This document shows positions 1 to 13,405 of a stretch of DNA of 64,000 nt, piece after piece (the first letter of the stretch is position 1; each line of letters opens with the position of its first letter). Position numbers and translations under genes: made by a program. The stretch lies in contig NC_089744.1 in the NCBI RefSeq assembly GCF_040412425.1, positions 41,051,599 through 41,115,598 of the forward strand. Direction: 5' to 3'. The notes beneath the pieces are model-generated. The model ran no database searches and was not told where the DNA came from. It worked only from the letters and a program-made list of their open reading frames with translations. Source of the DNA: Macrobrachium rosenbergii. Its lineage: Eukaryota; Arthropoda; Malacostraca; Decapoda; Palaemonidae.

Positions 1-889
1 TTCAAGATTCCGTTCCCTATTTTCACTTGATTTCATCATAATACGAGCTTTACGTATTTATCGTTTATCAGCGTAAAAATAACAGTAATTTTAATTTTAA
101 TTACGATCGAGTTTCATCCATGTTGCCGATGGACGATAATTTACAGTGTAGTCATTAGCAACTTGAACATTGTTTTCTCAGCTTCAGCTACAACTTGCAG
201 CTTAAATTTAGCAGTATATTTCCTTGACAAGCTTTTATCCATACCAAATAAGGGTATAATGTAAAAATATATCAGTCCTATTCTACTTAACGTCATTTGT
301 GCTATAAGCTACGGTTGTTTATTACTGTACAATGGTTGAAACACCAGGTAAACGGCTGTTGTTATCCGATTCGGTTATAAGCAAAACAACAGTTTCTCGG
401 TCAGTTGTTTATGGCTGCACGATTTTATTAAGAGTGTAACGTTACTAACAATACTTTTATCATTCTCTTTACTTTTCTAACTAGAAGATGAGATAAAGAG
501 ATGGAGGAAAAGTTGTCAAAAATTTGTCTCCTCTTACTGCCTGATCATGCTTTTCAGTCGCCTGCGCCTGTGCGAAATTTAAAAATATTTTATAAATAAT
601 ATTGTCTATTGGTATTAATTGCTTACCCCATTGCAAAATCGAATTATCGTAAGGTGAAGGTGACTTACCGTAACTCAAGCATTACCTGAGTATTTTAATA
701 GTTTTATCACAAAAATTGCATTTAGTCATGAAAATTAGATGAAAATACAGTAATTTGTGAATATTTCTCAGTGAAAAATAATGCGAATGGGCGAATTTCC
801 CGCAAATAATGGGTAAATACGTTCCACAGAGAAATCCGTGAATACATGAGTCCGCGAATCTTGAGATCGCGAATAAGGGGGGTTTACTG
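1..889. mobile_element. Tigger-like (pogo group) DNA transposon, terminal fragment
   Basis: The segment ends at 889 with GGGGGGTTTACTG followed by TA, the complement of a CAGTAAACCCCCC terminus typical of Tigger/pogo elements. It is the reverse complement of 33574 to about 34230, matching over roughly 650 bp (for example the stretch around 480-530 and the TTCACTGAGAAATATTC-type segment near 770). The left end lies outside the window. No transposase is encoded here, and short open frames in it are not coding. Confidence 0.7.
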
Positions 890-895
890 TATATA

Positions 896-2200
896 CAGGG
901 TGGCCATAAAGTCTCTTTACAATTTAAAAAATGTATTACAAAAGCCACTGATGAGATATCTTAATCAGATTCGTTCTACATACTCAGCAGTTATCGAAGT
1001 TTTTAATCACACTGCATTTGTGTATTTCAGGTACCATGTTGATGAAAGAGGCACTGTTAAATGAACCCATAAAAAATGGCTACTCCTCAAGAAAAGGCAA
1101 AATGTGTCATGGTTTATTGAAACAAAATCGGATATGCAGACTCAGCAAAACTACATAACTAAGTATGAAAGAGATCCACCGTCACGTCTATCAATTCGGA
1201 CATGGCACACGAAATTTATGGAGCTAGGGACAGTGTTGGATAAAGGGAGGAGTGGATGACCAAGAACATCTGAGGAAAACATCGCTCATGTAAGGCAAGC
1301 CTTTGATCGTTTTCCTGCAAATTCCATCCATACTGCTGCCAGACACTTACAGCTACCAAGTTCAACAGTACACAAAGTCCTAGACAAGAACCTGCAATTG
1401 AAGTGCAACTCATACGGGCACTGGAGCCAAATGATAAATCAAGATGAAAAGAGTTTGCAGTTAACATGCTGGAATGAATTTCTGAGGATGAAATGTTCCT
1501 CAACTGAGTTTTAGTGATGAGGCAACCTTTCATGTTTCAGGGAAACTGAACATACAATGTGAGAATCTGGAGATCAGAACATCCCCATGTAACTAGGAAC
1601 TTCACTGAGATAATCCAAAAGTGAATGTGTGGTGTGGGATCATGTGCAATTTAATCACTGGTCCATTTTTCTCCTTGACATCAATTACTGCAGATGTTTA
1701 CCTTGACCTTTTAACTGAATATGTGGCACCACAACTAAATGACCTTTAACCAACCATCATTTTCCTTAAAGATGGTGTACCGCCACATTGGGGAATGCAT
1801 GTTTATGAGTTCCTAAATCAAATATTTCCAGACTAGTGGATCTCAAGGATGGCCCAATTCCCTGGCCACCTCGTTCACCAGATATCACACCCCTGGACTT
1901 CTTTCTATGGGGTTATGTACAAGATATCATGTATCGAACAAAGATACAAGACATCACTGATCTCAAGCAAAAGATCACTGATGACATTGCCACCACTGAT
2001 GAAGCTATGCTATAGTGAACATGGAAAGAAATCGAGTAGTTCTGTCTTCATGTGGTTTGTGCAACTAATGGTGCCCATATAGAGGTGTATTAAATGAAGC
2101 ACAAAAACTTCAATATCTACTCCTCATTTTGTAATGATTTACACATTTTTCAGTTTATTTGTTTGTAATAAATTTTTTAAATTGTTGAGACTTTTACAAA
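896..2200 (+). mobile_element. Mariner-like (IS630-Tc1-mariner) transposon
   Basis: The element starts with CAGGGTGGCCATAAAGTCTC after a TA. An inverted copy of its inner terminal repeat (AATTTAAAAAATGTATTAC at about 921-939) lies near 2166-2184, so inverted repeats of about 45 bp flank a decayed transposase. The outermost bases of the right repeat cannot be recognised: at about 2195-2201 the sequence passes straight into a (TATG)n microsatellite. It directly abuts the Tigger-like terminus at 889, with only TA repeats between. Confidence 0.75.
1076..2093 (+). pseudogene. Mariner-like transposase, decayed
   Basis: Translation in shifting frames gives a transposase of the arthropod mariner-like type with a DUF4817-style N-terminal helix-turn-helix: MATPQEKAKC at the start, a DPPS..SIRTWH segment, SSTVHKVL, then SDEATFHVSG (first catalytic Asp), KDGVPPHW (second), and SPDITPLDFFLWGY (third, near 1875-1905). 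It ends TNGAHIEVY before TAA at 2091. In-frame stops (TGA about 45 bases after the ATG, others near 1250, 1515, 1590 and 1750) and at least three frameshifts make it inactive. Family assignment rests on recognised motifs. Confidence 0.75.
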
Positions 2201-2913
<713 letters not shown>

Positions 2914-2924
2914 AATTATGTTTT

Positions 2925-3560
2925 AGCTGGGGTCTAGTTTAACTAATGAGGTACACTAGATATACACAGCTTATAACACAAAATCTGGACTCTGGCCTTA
3001 CAGGTCTGATAAAAAACATGTACACTCAGCAAGGAAAGTGAGGATACAGTTTTCATTAGATTTCGTTCATCGAATTTTAATTTTTTTTCTTACAGAAAAC
3101 ACATAATCTCGGTAAATTTATTTTATAATATGAAAATACAATGCAAATTATATCATATATGTTAAATCTGCAAAACAAAAATGTTCAGATACTTAAAAAC
3201 ACCATGCATGTCCGATATAATCAGAATTTCTCAGATGACTGAGTTCATAGAGATCTAAAAGATAGTGTGTGGATATCTCGGTGTAGTACTGTTTATCAGA
3301 ACAGCAATATTTACTCGTTTTCCAGTTATGAACAGGCTTTATTATTGCATCATCATACGAGGAAATGATAATTTCTTTAATTTTACACATTCATATTTGT
3401 ATTTCATGTTGTTAAAAGTCAGCTGGAATTAATGGGTAAATGTTGTGACAGCTAGGCAGGTTGACCAAATCTATTTAAATCCCCAAGAGAGTTCCCTATG
3501 ATTTGAGGAGCAGAGCGAGAACTTCTGCCGGCGGAAAACACAACTGGATATTTCTTGATG

Positions 3561-3623
<63 letters not shown>

Positions 3624-4105
3624 AAGATTGCATCTAAAAAGAAAAAAATGTTCCTTTATTGTTCCCTACGTTTTCGTTGACATTGCTCAAAGTTTTTTAA
3701 CTTTGATTTCACTATGGAAGATCGTGTATTTGATTATGCAAGCATTCCGCTCATTTGTGTAAGGTTACTTAGTAGGTTATGTCGAAAAATGTTTATTTTG
3801 CTCAGAACTGTTGCGTAAAACAACTTGAACGAATACTGTAAAGCTTACTACCGCATTTTAAGTATTAATGATTTCAGAATCGTAGAATATGACTGAAAGT
3901 TATAGGAGGTAAAGCAAAAAAACGAACACAATAAGACTGAAGCTCCTCCTTTCTAAAGTTGCCTGATGTCGCATTATTGAGCAATATATGTCGAAAGATT
4001 TAAAAACTGTATCCTAACTTCTTCTTGCTGAGTGTACATCAAAATATGGCTGAAGGCCTAACTTCAAAAGGGGAGTGATTAGGTAAACTCTGGGGTTTAA
4101 CTTAA
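2925..4105. mobile_element. Candidate non-autonomous inverted-repeat element
   Basis: A good inverted repeat of about 36 bp lies at 3019-3054 and 4003-4037 (core TGTACACTCAGCAAG). A weaker inverted match extends outward to about 2935 and 4100 (TAGTTTAACTAATGAGG against GAGTTTACCTAATCACT). The interior has no gene. It holds a (TC)n tract and an unremarkable 65-codon minus-strand frame. The outer ends and any target duplication are not defined, so the element call is provisional. Confidence 0.45.
3568..3618. repeat. (TC)n microsatellite
   Basis: About 50 bp of uninterrupted TC dinucleotides. Confidence 0.97.
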
Positions 4106-4502
4106 TTATATTTACAAAAGAAAACACGTCAGATACAAAAGATCTTTGTATCTTCCTGGGATTGGATCCCACTCATCATCAGGTGGTGCTGGTGTCGGTC
4201 TGACCGCAAGTCAATGCAGGCAAGGGGAGGCAGCATTGTTCCAGTTCCCTTTGGTGCCTCCTACATGTTTCTTGCTTCAGCTGACAGCTGACCTGTCCCT
4301 TCCAGGGGATTCACTCCTCCCAGATCAGCCTCTGGAATTTAAGGGGCATGCTAATCGACAAATTTCGAGGAATTATCAATTTTTAGTTTTTCACAGTTTT
4401 GGATTGGTATGTCTAAACAAATATGTCCTGAAACATTATTGCAATAAAATTTCTTTAAGTGGGTTTCTTTTACATTTTTGTTCACCGCGTTTACCAGCAT
4501 TT
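4106..4502. other. Unassigned segment, GC-richer than surroundings
   Basis: A plus-strand frame of 122 codons (4146-4514) covers this stretch. Its first half, about 4150-4350, is less AT-rich than its neighbours. The translation resembles no protein I know and shows no splice or start context that would support a gene. It may be part of an old dispersed repeat. Confidence 0.3.
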
Positions 4503-4873
4503 GAGCGGCATTGAGCAAAAAATTGTCGCAAACTTTCTGTATGACTTTTTAGGTGGAAGTGAGAAATATACTTTACTTTCCTACTAAAATACACATTACC
4601 TACGATAAAAACTGGCTCTCTCTCTCAAAAAATATAACAGAGTAAATATGTATCTATGTATCTCGATATTGCCCTGTGAACAACATTGAGCGACAAACTT
4701 TCGCACAATGTCTGTATGACTTGATGATTCTGGATAGCAAAAAGCAGAAAGTGAGAAATTTACTTCAGTGTCCTACTAAAACTACCCATTTTCTACGATA
4801 ACAGCTTGTTCGTTCTCTGAAAAAATTTTAAAAAAATATCAAAGTAAATAAATATATATCCAATCGACATTTT
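4503..4873. repeat. Two-copy tandem duplication, period about 185 bp
   Basis: The segment from GCATTGAGC at about 4508 is repeated from ACATTGAGC at about 4685. Shared landmarks are TCTGTATGACTT, GTGAGAAAT, CCTACTAAAA and CTACGATAA, in the same order. The copies differ by many substitutions and indels, so the duplication is old. No coding potential is seen. Confidence 0.6.
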
Positions 4874-5908
4874 GAACTCGTTATAACAGATGTACCATGC
4901 CAACTAAAGAATACATATATGATATTTTATATTTCTGGACATATTTCTGTGTATTTTTGGAAATATGAAATTGTATTAGTAGGTAACAGTTCCAAACATA
5001 GCGCCGGATTTTACCAAAAAACCATCTCCATTTGTGTCAGTGGTTCTGGTTCAAGTGGTATCCTAGTGCTTTGTGACGCATCCTTTTTCAATTTTCGTAC
5101 CGTATAGTGCATTCACACAATTCCATCGCCATAAGCAAGAGAAGGTAGAACCTCCTTATGGGAGAAATTTGAAAATTGTGTCTCAAAGTTTGTTACAAGA
5201 GGGACGAAGCAAACGGTAAGGATCACACCTGGGAGAGCAACAACACCAGAAACCCATACCTAAGTAAGGGATTAAATTTTTGTTTTAGTGATTACAATTT
5301 TTAATTAATGATTATAATAAAATTATAAAGGTAGATCTAAGTAGTAACTCCATTGATTTCCTTCTAACTTTTTCTCTGACTTTTGGTTGCTAATTATGGA
5401 TTTACCTTCATGTTTGTTTGCACGAATGTAATTAACCTGTAATTAATGAAGTCCATCAAACAAGGGGTTTCCATCTGAATGATCTTCACAACAGAGCACG
5501 GGTATATACGTCTGTTTGGAACGGTTCATATCCCGTACAAGTGCAATTTGTTAAATGGATAGCATATCACCCCCGCCGCCACCTCCCCGGGAAAACTAAA
5601 CACGGCTAAAACGATTCCGTTTAATAAACAAATCCTAGAGTATCAGAAGCCCCTAAATTGAAGTGTAGAAACCAGTTTCCGAGGTTAGGGCTAATACTTG
5701 ATAATTTTATATAATTATATATCCGAGAAAACATTTTGCTGCAGTGAGTTGTCGTCTGACTGGTGACACGTAGCCTTGGTCGTTTGAGCGTTTGTTTACT
5801 TTATATGACAGGCAGTTGTTTTTATTTGCTCTCCAATATCAAAACGAAAAAACATGTACAGTGGTAGCGTTAGGTCATGTAGAAAATTTGATTATTTGTT
5901 ATGAAAGC
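4874..5908. other. Gene-free AT-rich stretch
   Basis: No gene, clear repeat or RNA was recognised. Frames are short and lack recognisable domains. Confidence 0.5.
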
Positions 5909-6206
5909 TTTCAACATAAAATATAGGTTTTCTGTTGTATCCAGATGTGAATGATTGATTTTTAATTTATTTCCATCGCAAATGAATATATCCTTAATAC
6001 GGCAAATGATATACAGTTATACAAAATTAATAAAATATACGACTTGTCAGAATACTGCACCCCTCAAGTAATAAGCTTTGTTTACTGATATCATTTGCCG
6101 GGGAAGGATAAGTGTTAATTTTGGAAATAAACCTTAAAATTTTGTAAATCATATTCAATAATAAAAAAAAAACAAGTCATAGAAAAACCTATATTTTATG
6201 TTGAAA
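5909..6206. repeat. Nested inverted repeat, about 300 bp
   Basis: The outer arms are TTTCAACATAAAATATAGG at 5909 and its complement at 6182-6206. Inside them a second inverted pair, CGGCAAATGATAT at 6000-6012 and its complement at 6088-6100, is nested. The arrangement fits a decayed small foldback element. Two related AT-rich direct repeats follow (ATAGGTTATGAA near 6257 and 6415). Confidence 0.55.
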
Positions 6207-6481
6207 CAATTAATGTCCATAATAAATAATAAAACTATATTGATGGCATATACTTTTATAGGTTATGAAGAAACTTTAGGGTGAGTGTAAAACGATAGGA
6301 ACTAAACTTTCCTAGAATACCATGTACTGGCCTAACCTCATTAGGGCATTTATTTTGATAATTATTTATTACGAAAAAAAATTCGCATTGATAGCGTATA
6401 GCCTACTATCTTTTATAGGTTATGAAATCAGTATATTGGTATCATATATTAATGGATTTATGTTATGAAAAAACTTTGGCA

Positions 6482-6486
<5 letters not shown>

Positions 6487-6544
<58 letters not shown>
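6487..6544. repeat. (TA)n microsatellite
   Basis: About 58 bp of uninterrupted TA. Confidence 0.97.
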
Positions 6545-6547
<3 letters not shown>

Positions 6548-6607
6548 TATATTTACTGTAATACAACAGTCGTATAAATATTAGGCCCATAAGACACTGT
6601 TTGAATG

Positions 6608-6820
6608 TTGCAACCACATATATATTTCGAGCACTTCCTTCGGTGCCCCTGTTCCACTGGTAAAATATGGGGAGATGATCCCATACAAATGTATATATAC
6701 TGCCACACCTACATTTGCTTTGTATTTATACTCTTGTAACACATCATGTGTCCATATTTTACCACTGAACATGGGGTGTTATAGGTATTCAAGGAAGTGC
6801 TTAAAATATATGGATGCAAC
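6608..6820. mobile_element. Small foldback (MITE-like) element, about 213 bp
   Basis: The two halves are imperfect reverse complements over about 70 bp: GTTGCAAC, then AGCACTTCCTT and TGGTAAAATATGG on the left (6608-6671), and CCATATTTTACCA, AAGGAAGTGCTT and ATGCAAC on the right (6751-6820). No coding capacity. The target duplication could not be fixed. Confidence 0.65.
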
Positions 6821-6849
6821 ATAATAGTGAATTATCTCTTTAGTTGGTC

Positions 6850-7060
6850 TCACAGCCGGGTATATGTGTATATATATGATAAATATATAATATACATGAT
6901 GGATATATATAAATTGAATCAAAGGTGTGGGGTTTTCCCAAACTAAAAATTCATATCCAGGTTCTTCCAGTCACCAAAAAGAAGCTTGGAATCTGATAAC
7001 TGTCTGCTGTCAACGCCTTGTAATTATATTGCCAAGGTGCATGTCAATTGGTCATTGCTG
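6850..7060. repeat. Dispersed repeat, copy 1 (diverged)
   Basis: Shares an ordered set of blocks with 8895-9085 and 18285-18490: GGTCTCA, ATGATGGA, TTCCCAAA, ATATCCAGGTTCTTC and CACCAAAA. It is the most diverged of the three copies and lacks the AAAACAGGTTTT-type ends seen in the third. Confidence 0.6.
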
Positions 7061-8049
7061 AGTCGGGAGGTTGGGGTAAACACACTGGTATATGGATATA
7101 TTATATATATATTTTAGTGCAGTTACCCTATTCCAATTTCCGGGGGACTTGTATGGCCTATTGGGCAGTGGCCACAAAGTTCAATTGAAAGACCTTGGTT
7201 TATTAGATGTGAGTCAGAAATTTATTTCTGAAGCACTATCCTGTACACGTGATTGTGTTTGTCCCTTATGTTACTGGCAAAAGGGATGAAAATCCATGCA
7301 AAACAGGAAATTTCTGTTTTTAGGTTATAGGGAGTTCACTGCTCACTACATCATAAGACTGCCAGTCTATCCTTAGATTGCAGTTGCCCTAGGTTCCAGG
7401 TTATTTATGGATGTTTTTGTTTTATAATATTTTCAATTGAAAACCTTTACTCAGATATGTTATAGTAATAATTTTATATATATATATAGGATAAATATTT
7501 TATATTGTTTTATACAAAATATGCTTTAATTGCCGTATGAAATTAGAACATTGTGTTATTAACAATAATAAGACCAAAAATTACTCACTTCAACCAGATA
7601 CTTGAAACCTAAATGACAAACATACTTAATGATTTTTGCATATGTAAGCGATCAGAATAAATTTATTTTAAAATGAGAAAATCAATGTAGGAACAACTTA
7701 TGGGTGAGGTTTTTTCTTTTATAAACAGACATAGTTGGACTTTAAATGCGTTTTATCATTTTTTAAAAACTATATTAACTGTTTTACTCTGGTTTTATTT
7801 TATATATAAGTCTCATGAACAAATATATATATATATTTATATTCATTCATTATATATTCTATATAATATATATAGTATCTATGAAATATATGCTTTAAAA
7901 CATTTAAACAAATATTTATAAATAATATATAGTTATATGCAGAGTTCACAATCTCAAAATATATATATTAATATATAACATGTAAATAGATTTATAGTAT
8001 TTCTAATCAAGTTTAATCCCCAAAGCTTTAATTTATTAAGTGATCCAAT
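7061..8049. other. Gene-free AT-rich stretch
   Basis: Contains short TA-rich runs (around 7475, 7820-7980) and two small plus-strand frames (7092-7289, 7700-7921) that resemble no known protein. Nothing else was recognised. Confidence 0.5.
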
Positions 8050-9090
8050 TTTGTTGTAAAATCAAACCATTATATTTTTTATATCATCAATTTCTCAAGT
8101 GAAGTAATTTAATTAGGTAACGAACCACTAAATGTTTTCTGATAATTTATTTAATAATTTGGAATAACAGCATGTCTTTAAACTGTTACAAAGTTTGTAA
8201 ACAAAAAAAAAGTACATTATACAATTGATGAAGGGTTCTTTATAAGAATGAATTTGCATCAAAAATGTTGATAACTGAAATTTCTAAGGTAAAACTGGTT
8301 TGTATATTACTTGGTATCAATTTTCAAAAGATTACCTTCACTTAAAATATGCCAAGAAAATCATCACTAAGGAATCTGACAACATTATATTTGTTAATAT
8401 CTGTCATACGTTTTGATATAGGGTCAAGGTCATCCCATTAGAACTTATACAATTTGATATTATTCTATATCTTGTGGTTCCTAATGTTGGTCTTTAACCT
8501 AGCAACAAAGTTTAACTTTAAGAGATCAATCATAAATGAAAGGGTACCTTGGAATTGCATGCAACACCTTGTATATTTCTTGCAACTATTAACCACCTTA
8601 GCTCACATTTAAAAATTATATAAAGTCATGTGAAAAGTTTGACAATACATTTTACAAACAAAAAGCAGCAAGAATATCCATGTACATGAGCCGTCTGCCT
8701 AGAGAAGAGTGGGAAGAAGTTTGCCAGCAGATTGTGCTGACATGTCTCTAGATCAGTTGAAGTTGAAAAACAGGTTTGATACATAGTGGAAAACCTATTT
8801 TTGGCAGTTGCTGTTGCATCCTCAATGAGTTACCCATTCCATGGAAATACCTAGAGCTCCATGGTGACCATTTCCTTAATATCAAAGAATTCTCTTTTAG
8901 CTGGTCTCACCCAAAAGCTGTCATTGTGTCGTAGTGATAAACATTTCTTTCATACATGATGGACTAATATAATGAACTCAAAGATAAGTTAGGCTCTTCC
9001 CCAAATCTTTACAGTGAGGCTGTATATCCAGGTTCTTCAAACACCAAAACCTTTGCTTTAGAAGGATGCTGGAGTCTGCCATATTGTAAT
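8050..9090. repeat. Duplicated segment, left copy of the 17500-18490 repeat
   Basis: Collinear with 17500-18490 for about 1 kb. Shared blocks in order include TTTTATATCATCA, GATAATTTATT, ACAATTGATGAAGGGTTCTT, GCATCAAAAATGTTGATAA, GGTCAAGGTCATCCCAT, ATCTTGTGGTTCCT, GAATATCCATGTA and GAAGTTGAAAAACAGGTTT. It contains the left end of the MITE described at 18157-18662. The right end of that MITE is missing because the copy gives way to TA-rich DNA at about 9090. Confidence 0.85.
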
Positions 9091-9568
9091 ATATATGGAT
9101 ATATATATATGATATATATATACCTATATATACAACACAGCATATTATAATATATATACTAGTATAATATGTATATATAAATGGAAAAACATATCAAAAC
9201 ATTATATATATTACATGATACACAAGTTATCTATAAGGAATACATTTTAAAATCATATATATCATAATAAATGAGTATAATATATAGGCAAACATCAAAA
9301 AATTTTACTGAGATGCATATGAATACTTGTAGATATGGTCATATGTAACGAATATGGCGTATATGCAGGTTGAATATATATATATATATCATGACTGACG
9401 GCAGATGCAATATACAATATAAACATATAAACAATAAAATAAGACAATATTAATTTATATATAAGTATGTATAATCAGTCATAGGTATGTATAAAGATGT
9501 GATAGCAATATGTCTATAAATACACTGTATATGTAAACAAAATGTGTTATATAAACAATTAATATATA

Positions 9569-9618
<50 letters not shown>

Positions 9619-9621
9619 TAA

Positions 9622-9652
<31 letters not shown>

Positions 9653-9730
9653 AGTATATAAGAACCCACAACAGAATATATGTAGATATCATACAGCCTC
9701 ACACATATATATATATGTATGTATATTTAC

Positions 9731-9765
<35 letters not shown>

Positions 9766-9942
9766 ATATATATATATATGTATATATGTATGTATATATA
9801 TATGTATATATGTATGTATATATATGTATAAATTCAGCTATGTACGACCTATATAAAACAAAAAAACTTATATATATATATATAAATATATATATAATAT
9901 ATATATATATATAAATATATGTATGACATATATATATGTATT

Positions 9943-10036
<94 letters not shown>

Positions 10037-10046
10037 TATATATATG

Positions 10047-10099
<53 letters not shown>

Positions 10100-10108
10100 A
10101 TATATGTA

Positions 10109-10200
<92 letters not shown>

Positions 10201-10253
10201 TGTATATATGTATATATGTATGTATGTATGTATATATGTATATATATATGTAT
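9091..10253. repeat. TA/TATG microsatellite field
   Basis: Long (TA)n and (TATG)n tracts (9571-9612, 9730-9830, 9950-10250 are the purest) are separated by short AT-rich segments. Open frames here are dinucleotide artefacts. The LTR retrotransposon begins immediately at the right edge. Confidence 0.9.
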
Positions 10254-11176
10254 TTTTATAAATATTACTGCTGTTCGCCTCGAACATTTTGTTTGTAAAA
10301 AATATCAGCCTGACCAAGACAGGGAAATTGCCTTTGTCTGCATTAGAGCGTCTTCAGTTCAAACTTTAACGTCCGTTGGAGAAAGGAATAGGTAGTTAGG
10401 CCTTCCACCCTATTAAACTTTAAGAATAGGTGGTCCTAAGGTCCCTTTTTTCCTTTCTACCTGTCTCTCTTGGCAAATGTTTTTAACAGAGCGTAGACAC
10501 CTAGGGGCATGACTGTAGGCCTGTTTTTTGACCCAGGCCGGTCAGAGAACAGGCAGAGAGAATCAAGCTGGGGAGACAACACGTCCCGGGGCCTCTCCCC
10601 TTTTCTTTGTCTATTATTCTATTAGTGAAGTGAAGAAGAAATTGCAAGAAATTCCACGTCGTCCGTTGATGCGCAACAACGTTCGTCCTAAGGTAAAGTC
10701 TGTCTTTTGTTCAAAACTTCGCCCATTCTTTTATCTTTTCTGTATTTCCCAATTTTTTTGTTTCATTCTCCAGCCACCATTTAGGGTATATGTGTTTACG
10801 AAGTCTAGATTAAGTCAAATTATTATATTGTTAGCTTCAATTGTCCCAGTAAGTTATTCCAGTAAAATATTTTAATTTCTGGTATTCGTTGCAAAATCAT
10901 TGGTTGGGAAGAATCTTGATGTTTATTTTGTATTTAATACCATCTTAACAAGTAGAGATATTTTGGAAGAACCGTTGGTGACGTTTAAAATCTTTTCATC
11001 TTGAATATTCTTTGTTAAGGTTAATAACCCTTAACTGGCGACCTTTTGATTAATTAACGTCTGTCTTTGAGGTTAACTTTTGGCTTCAAGTGACAGGTTA
11101 CGTGTAATCTTGGTTTGCAGGGCCGTAAAAATTCCGTAAATTGAATAATACATGATCAACCAAGACACACGTAACA
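10254..11176 (+). repeat. 5' long terminal repeat
   Basis: Homologous to 16279-17173 over its whole length, from TTTTATAAATATT to ACACGTAACA. The copies differ at many sites, mostly by indels of one to several bases (for example near 10300-10345 and 10660-10690). The start is not a canonical TG; the end is CA. Bases 10528-10875 form an open frame of 115 codons, which I take as chance because it sits inside the LTR. Confidence 0.88.
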
Positions 11177-13405
11177 TTGACGACCTTGCGTAGAATCTAA
11201 AGTACATTTTAGAGAAAGAATCTGGAGAAAAGGAAATTAATTACATTAATTCCAAAAATAAAAGTCAGATATTGAACTCCATTTCATTCTTCCAAACAAG
11301 GAACCAGGCATAATAATAAGCAGTTATAAGAAGTATAGTGAGAATTAGCGAGAATTAGGTAGGAAAGGGTGCATCGAGAGCAGAGCGAGTCATAATTTGT
11401 AACATTGTAAGAAAGGGCATTTTACCGTGTTCGGATCGTGAAGTCAAGTCGCTCAAGTAACGAATTCAAAGACCGAATCGCGGAACCCATTTTTCATGTA
11501 CACAAAGTAATTTACTAATCGCGTCGGCAATTCCGATCGTTATTGTTTGCATATAGCGGGAATCATTCAAAACCGTGTCAGTGAAGTAGCAAACGAACTG
11601 AAATAGTAATTTTACAATAAAGGTACGTTCAACAACGTAAATTTACGTCCAGGCAGAACTAGCATTTCTCTTTTCATTCCTGTTTGTTTAAACGGACGTT
11701 TTAGGGTGGAAAATATGATAACAAAGACACAAAGTTGTTTGGTAATTTGTTTTCCATCCTTAACGTAAAACGCTATGCATGATTGGTATATTTAAAGTAA
11801 AATCTGGATACCTGCATTTATTTGTTCGTTGTTTTGAATTTGTTTGAAAAGAAAATACCGCCATCTTGATTCTCCGCCGTGTTCGCGGATTGTTTTGAAA
11901 TTGTTTGAACTAGAGGAACCGGCCATTTTGGTGTTCCTTCGCCGCCAGAGGTTGTTTTTGAAATTTAGGCCTAACGGGACCTTGGCCGCCATCTCAAAGA
12001 CCTTGTTATTGTGACCTCGACTCTGCTCCCCAGCCACTTTGGGGCATTTTTTTTTTTTGGCATAGTAGACCCACCTCGCAATATCTTAGCTAGAAAAAAC
12101 CAAAAGATAATTTACAGGAAAGATAGGCCTTAGTTAGGAGTAATAAAAAGTTCCTAAGATATAATTTATAAAAATCATATAAAGAAAGAATTTAAAATTT
12201 TACGATAAACTTTTGTGTCGGCTCCCAGGAAAATTAAGATAATAAAGTAATCCTAAGGAAGCCAATACCATGATATCATTTTATTAAGAAATTGTGCATG
12301 TATAAAATCTTTGTTTACATGTTCTACACAAGAAATTCTGATTGAAAACTCTCTCTCTCTCTCTCTCTCGTCATTGATAACATTCCTAACCTAAGTGTAC
12401 GTGACCCTCTTCAAAGAAAGAACGGCCGACACAGAAATTAAATTAATAAACCAAATAAAGAAACACCTCTGTCCCACAATAGATGAGGACAAGTTAAGAG
12501 TAATTTACAGTGATAAACTGTCGGTCACGACTGAGGCCTGGTATCCAGACCCAAGCAAACCATAGTTTGCACCTCTGAAAAAAAGAAGAGCACTGGGGCC
12601 CGGTACTGGGACCAGCCACTCAAAAGTATCTAAAGAAAAAAAAAAAAAAAAAAACCCAAACACTTTATTCCACAGTGCCAATAATTTGCTGCACTGTCAT
12701 CAATTGAATAGCTTACTTTTCTTTCTCTCTCTCTCTTTTACCTTCCCTTTCTCTCTCATTCAATTGTTGCACACTGCAGGGGTGTAGAGTGCCTTTCCTC
12801 CCATATAGCCTAGTTGGACTCCAGTAGAGGGTCCTTTAGGAACACATTGGCACCATAGTGCCACCAACAAGCATATAAGGAAAAAATAAAACAAAACAAA
12901 AGGGAACACAGAAGAGAAAGTTCTTCTGGAACCTAACCTGCACCAGTGCCTAGGGATACTGAGTGCCACCAGTGTGACCTGTACACGGCACACCCAAACT
13001 ACAGTGCCACCTTTTGAAAGGGTGCCACGTCATTGAAGAGACACTTCCTCGCTGCCCAAGCACGCCCAGTCGACCCGGTTAGACGCCCTTCCCACCAGAA
13101 CCATGGCAGCAGAGCATTATAAAACCTTCCTGGGGCTGGGGACGGCGGCAGGTCTCACTGCTCGGAACTTACCACCTGGGTCAAGGAGCAAGTGGACGAC
13201 TTGGCCAAGCGGGGAGAAGGAAGAAAGAGGAAGAGCAGAGGAAGTATGAAGCCGAGCAGAGGAGTGTATGAAGAAGAACAAAGGGCGTATGAAAGCAGAG
13301 GCAACTAGAAGAGGAAAGAGAAGAAAGAAGGAGACAGCATGAGTTAGCCTGCAAGGAAACTGAGTTAGCCCTAAAGAGAAGGAGCTAGAGCTTGAAAGAG
13401 CGAAA
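11177..13405 (+). other. Long untranslated leader of the LTR retrotransposon
   Basis: Starts TTGACGACCTTGCG just inside the 5' LTR, where a tRNA primer site is expected; the primer tRNA was not identified. The leader holds three CCGCCAT/GGCCATTTT-type motifs (11858, 11921, 11984), short (CT)n tracts (12350-12369, 12723-12737) and an A-run (about 12632-12655). From about 13130 it becomes purine-rich and translates to charged Glu/Arg/Lys stretches, probably a decayed N-terminus of gag. Confidence 0.6.

Noticed and set aside
1216..1533. 105-codon minus-strand frame
   Set aside because: Antisense to the mariner transposase relic.
9868..10395. Overlapping plus- and minus-strand frames of 112-158 codons
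   Set aside because: Microsatellite translation, with the end of one frame running into the LTR.
10528..10875. 115-codon frame starting MTQAGQRTGRE
   Set aside because: It lies within the 5' LTR, and the corresponding 3' LTR copy does not keep it open.
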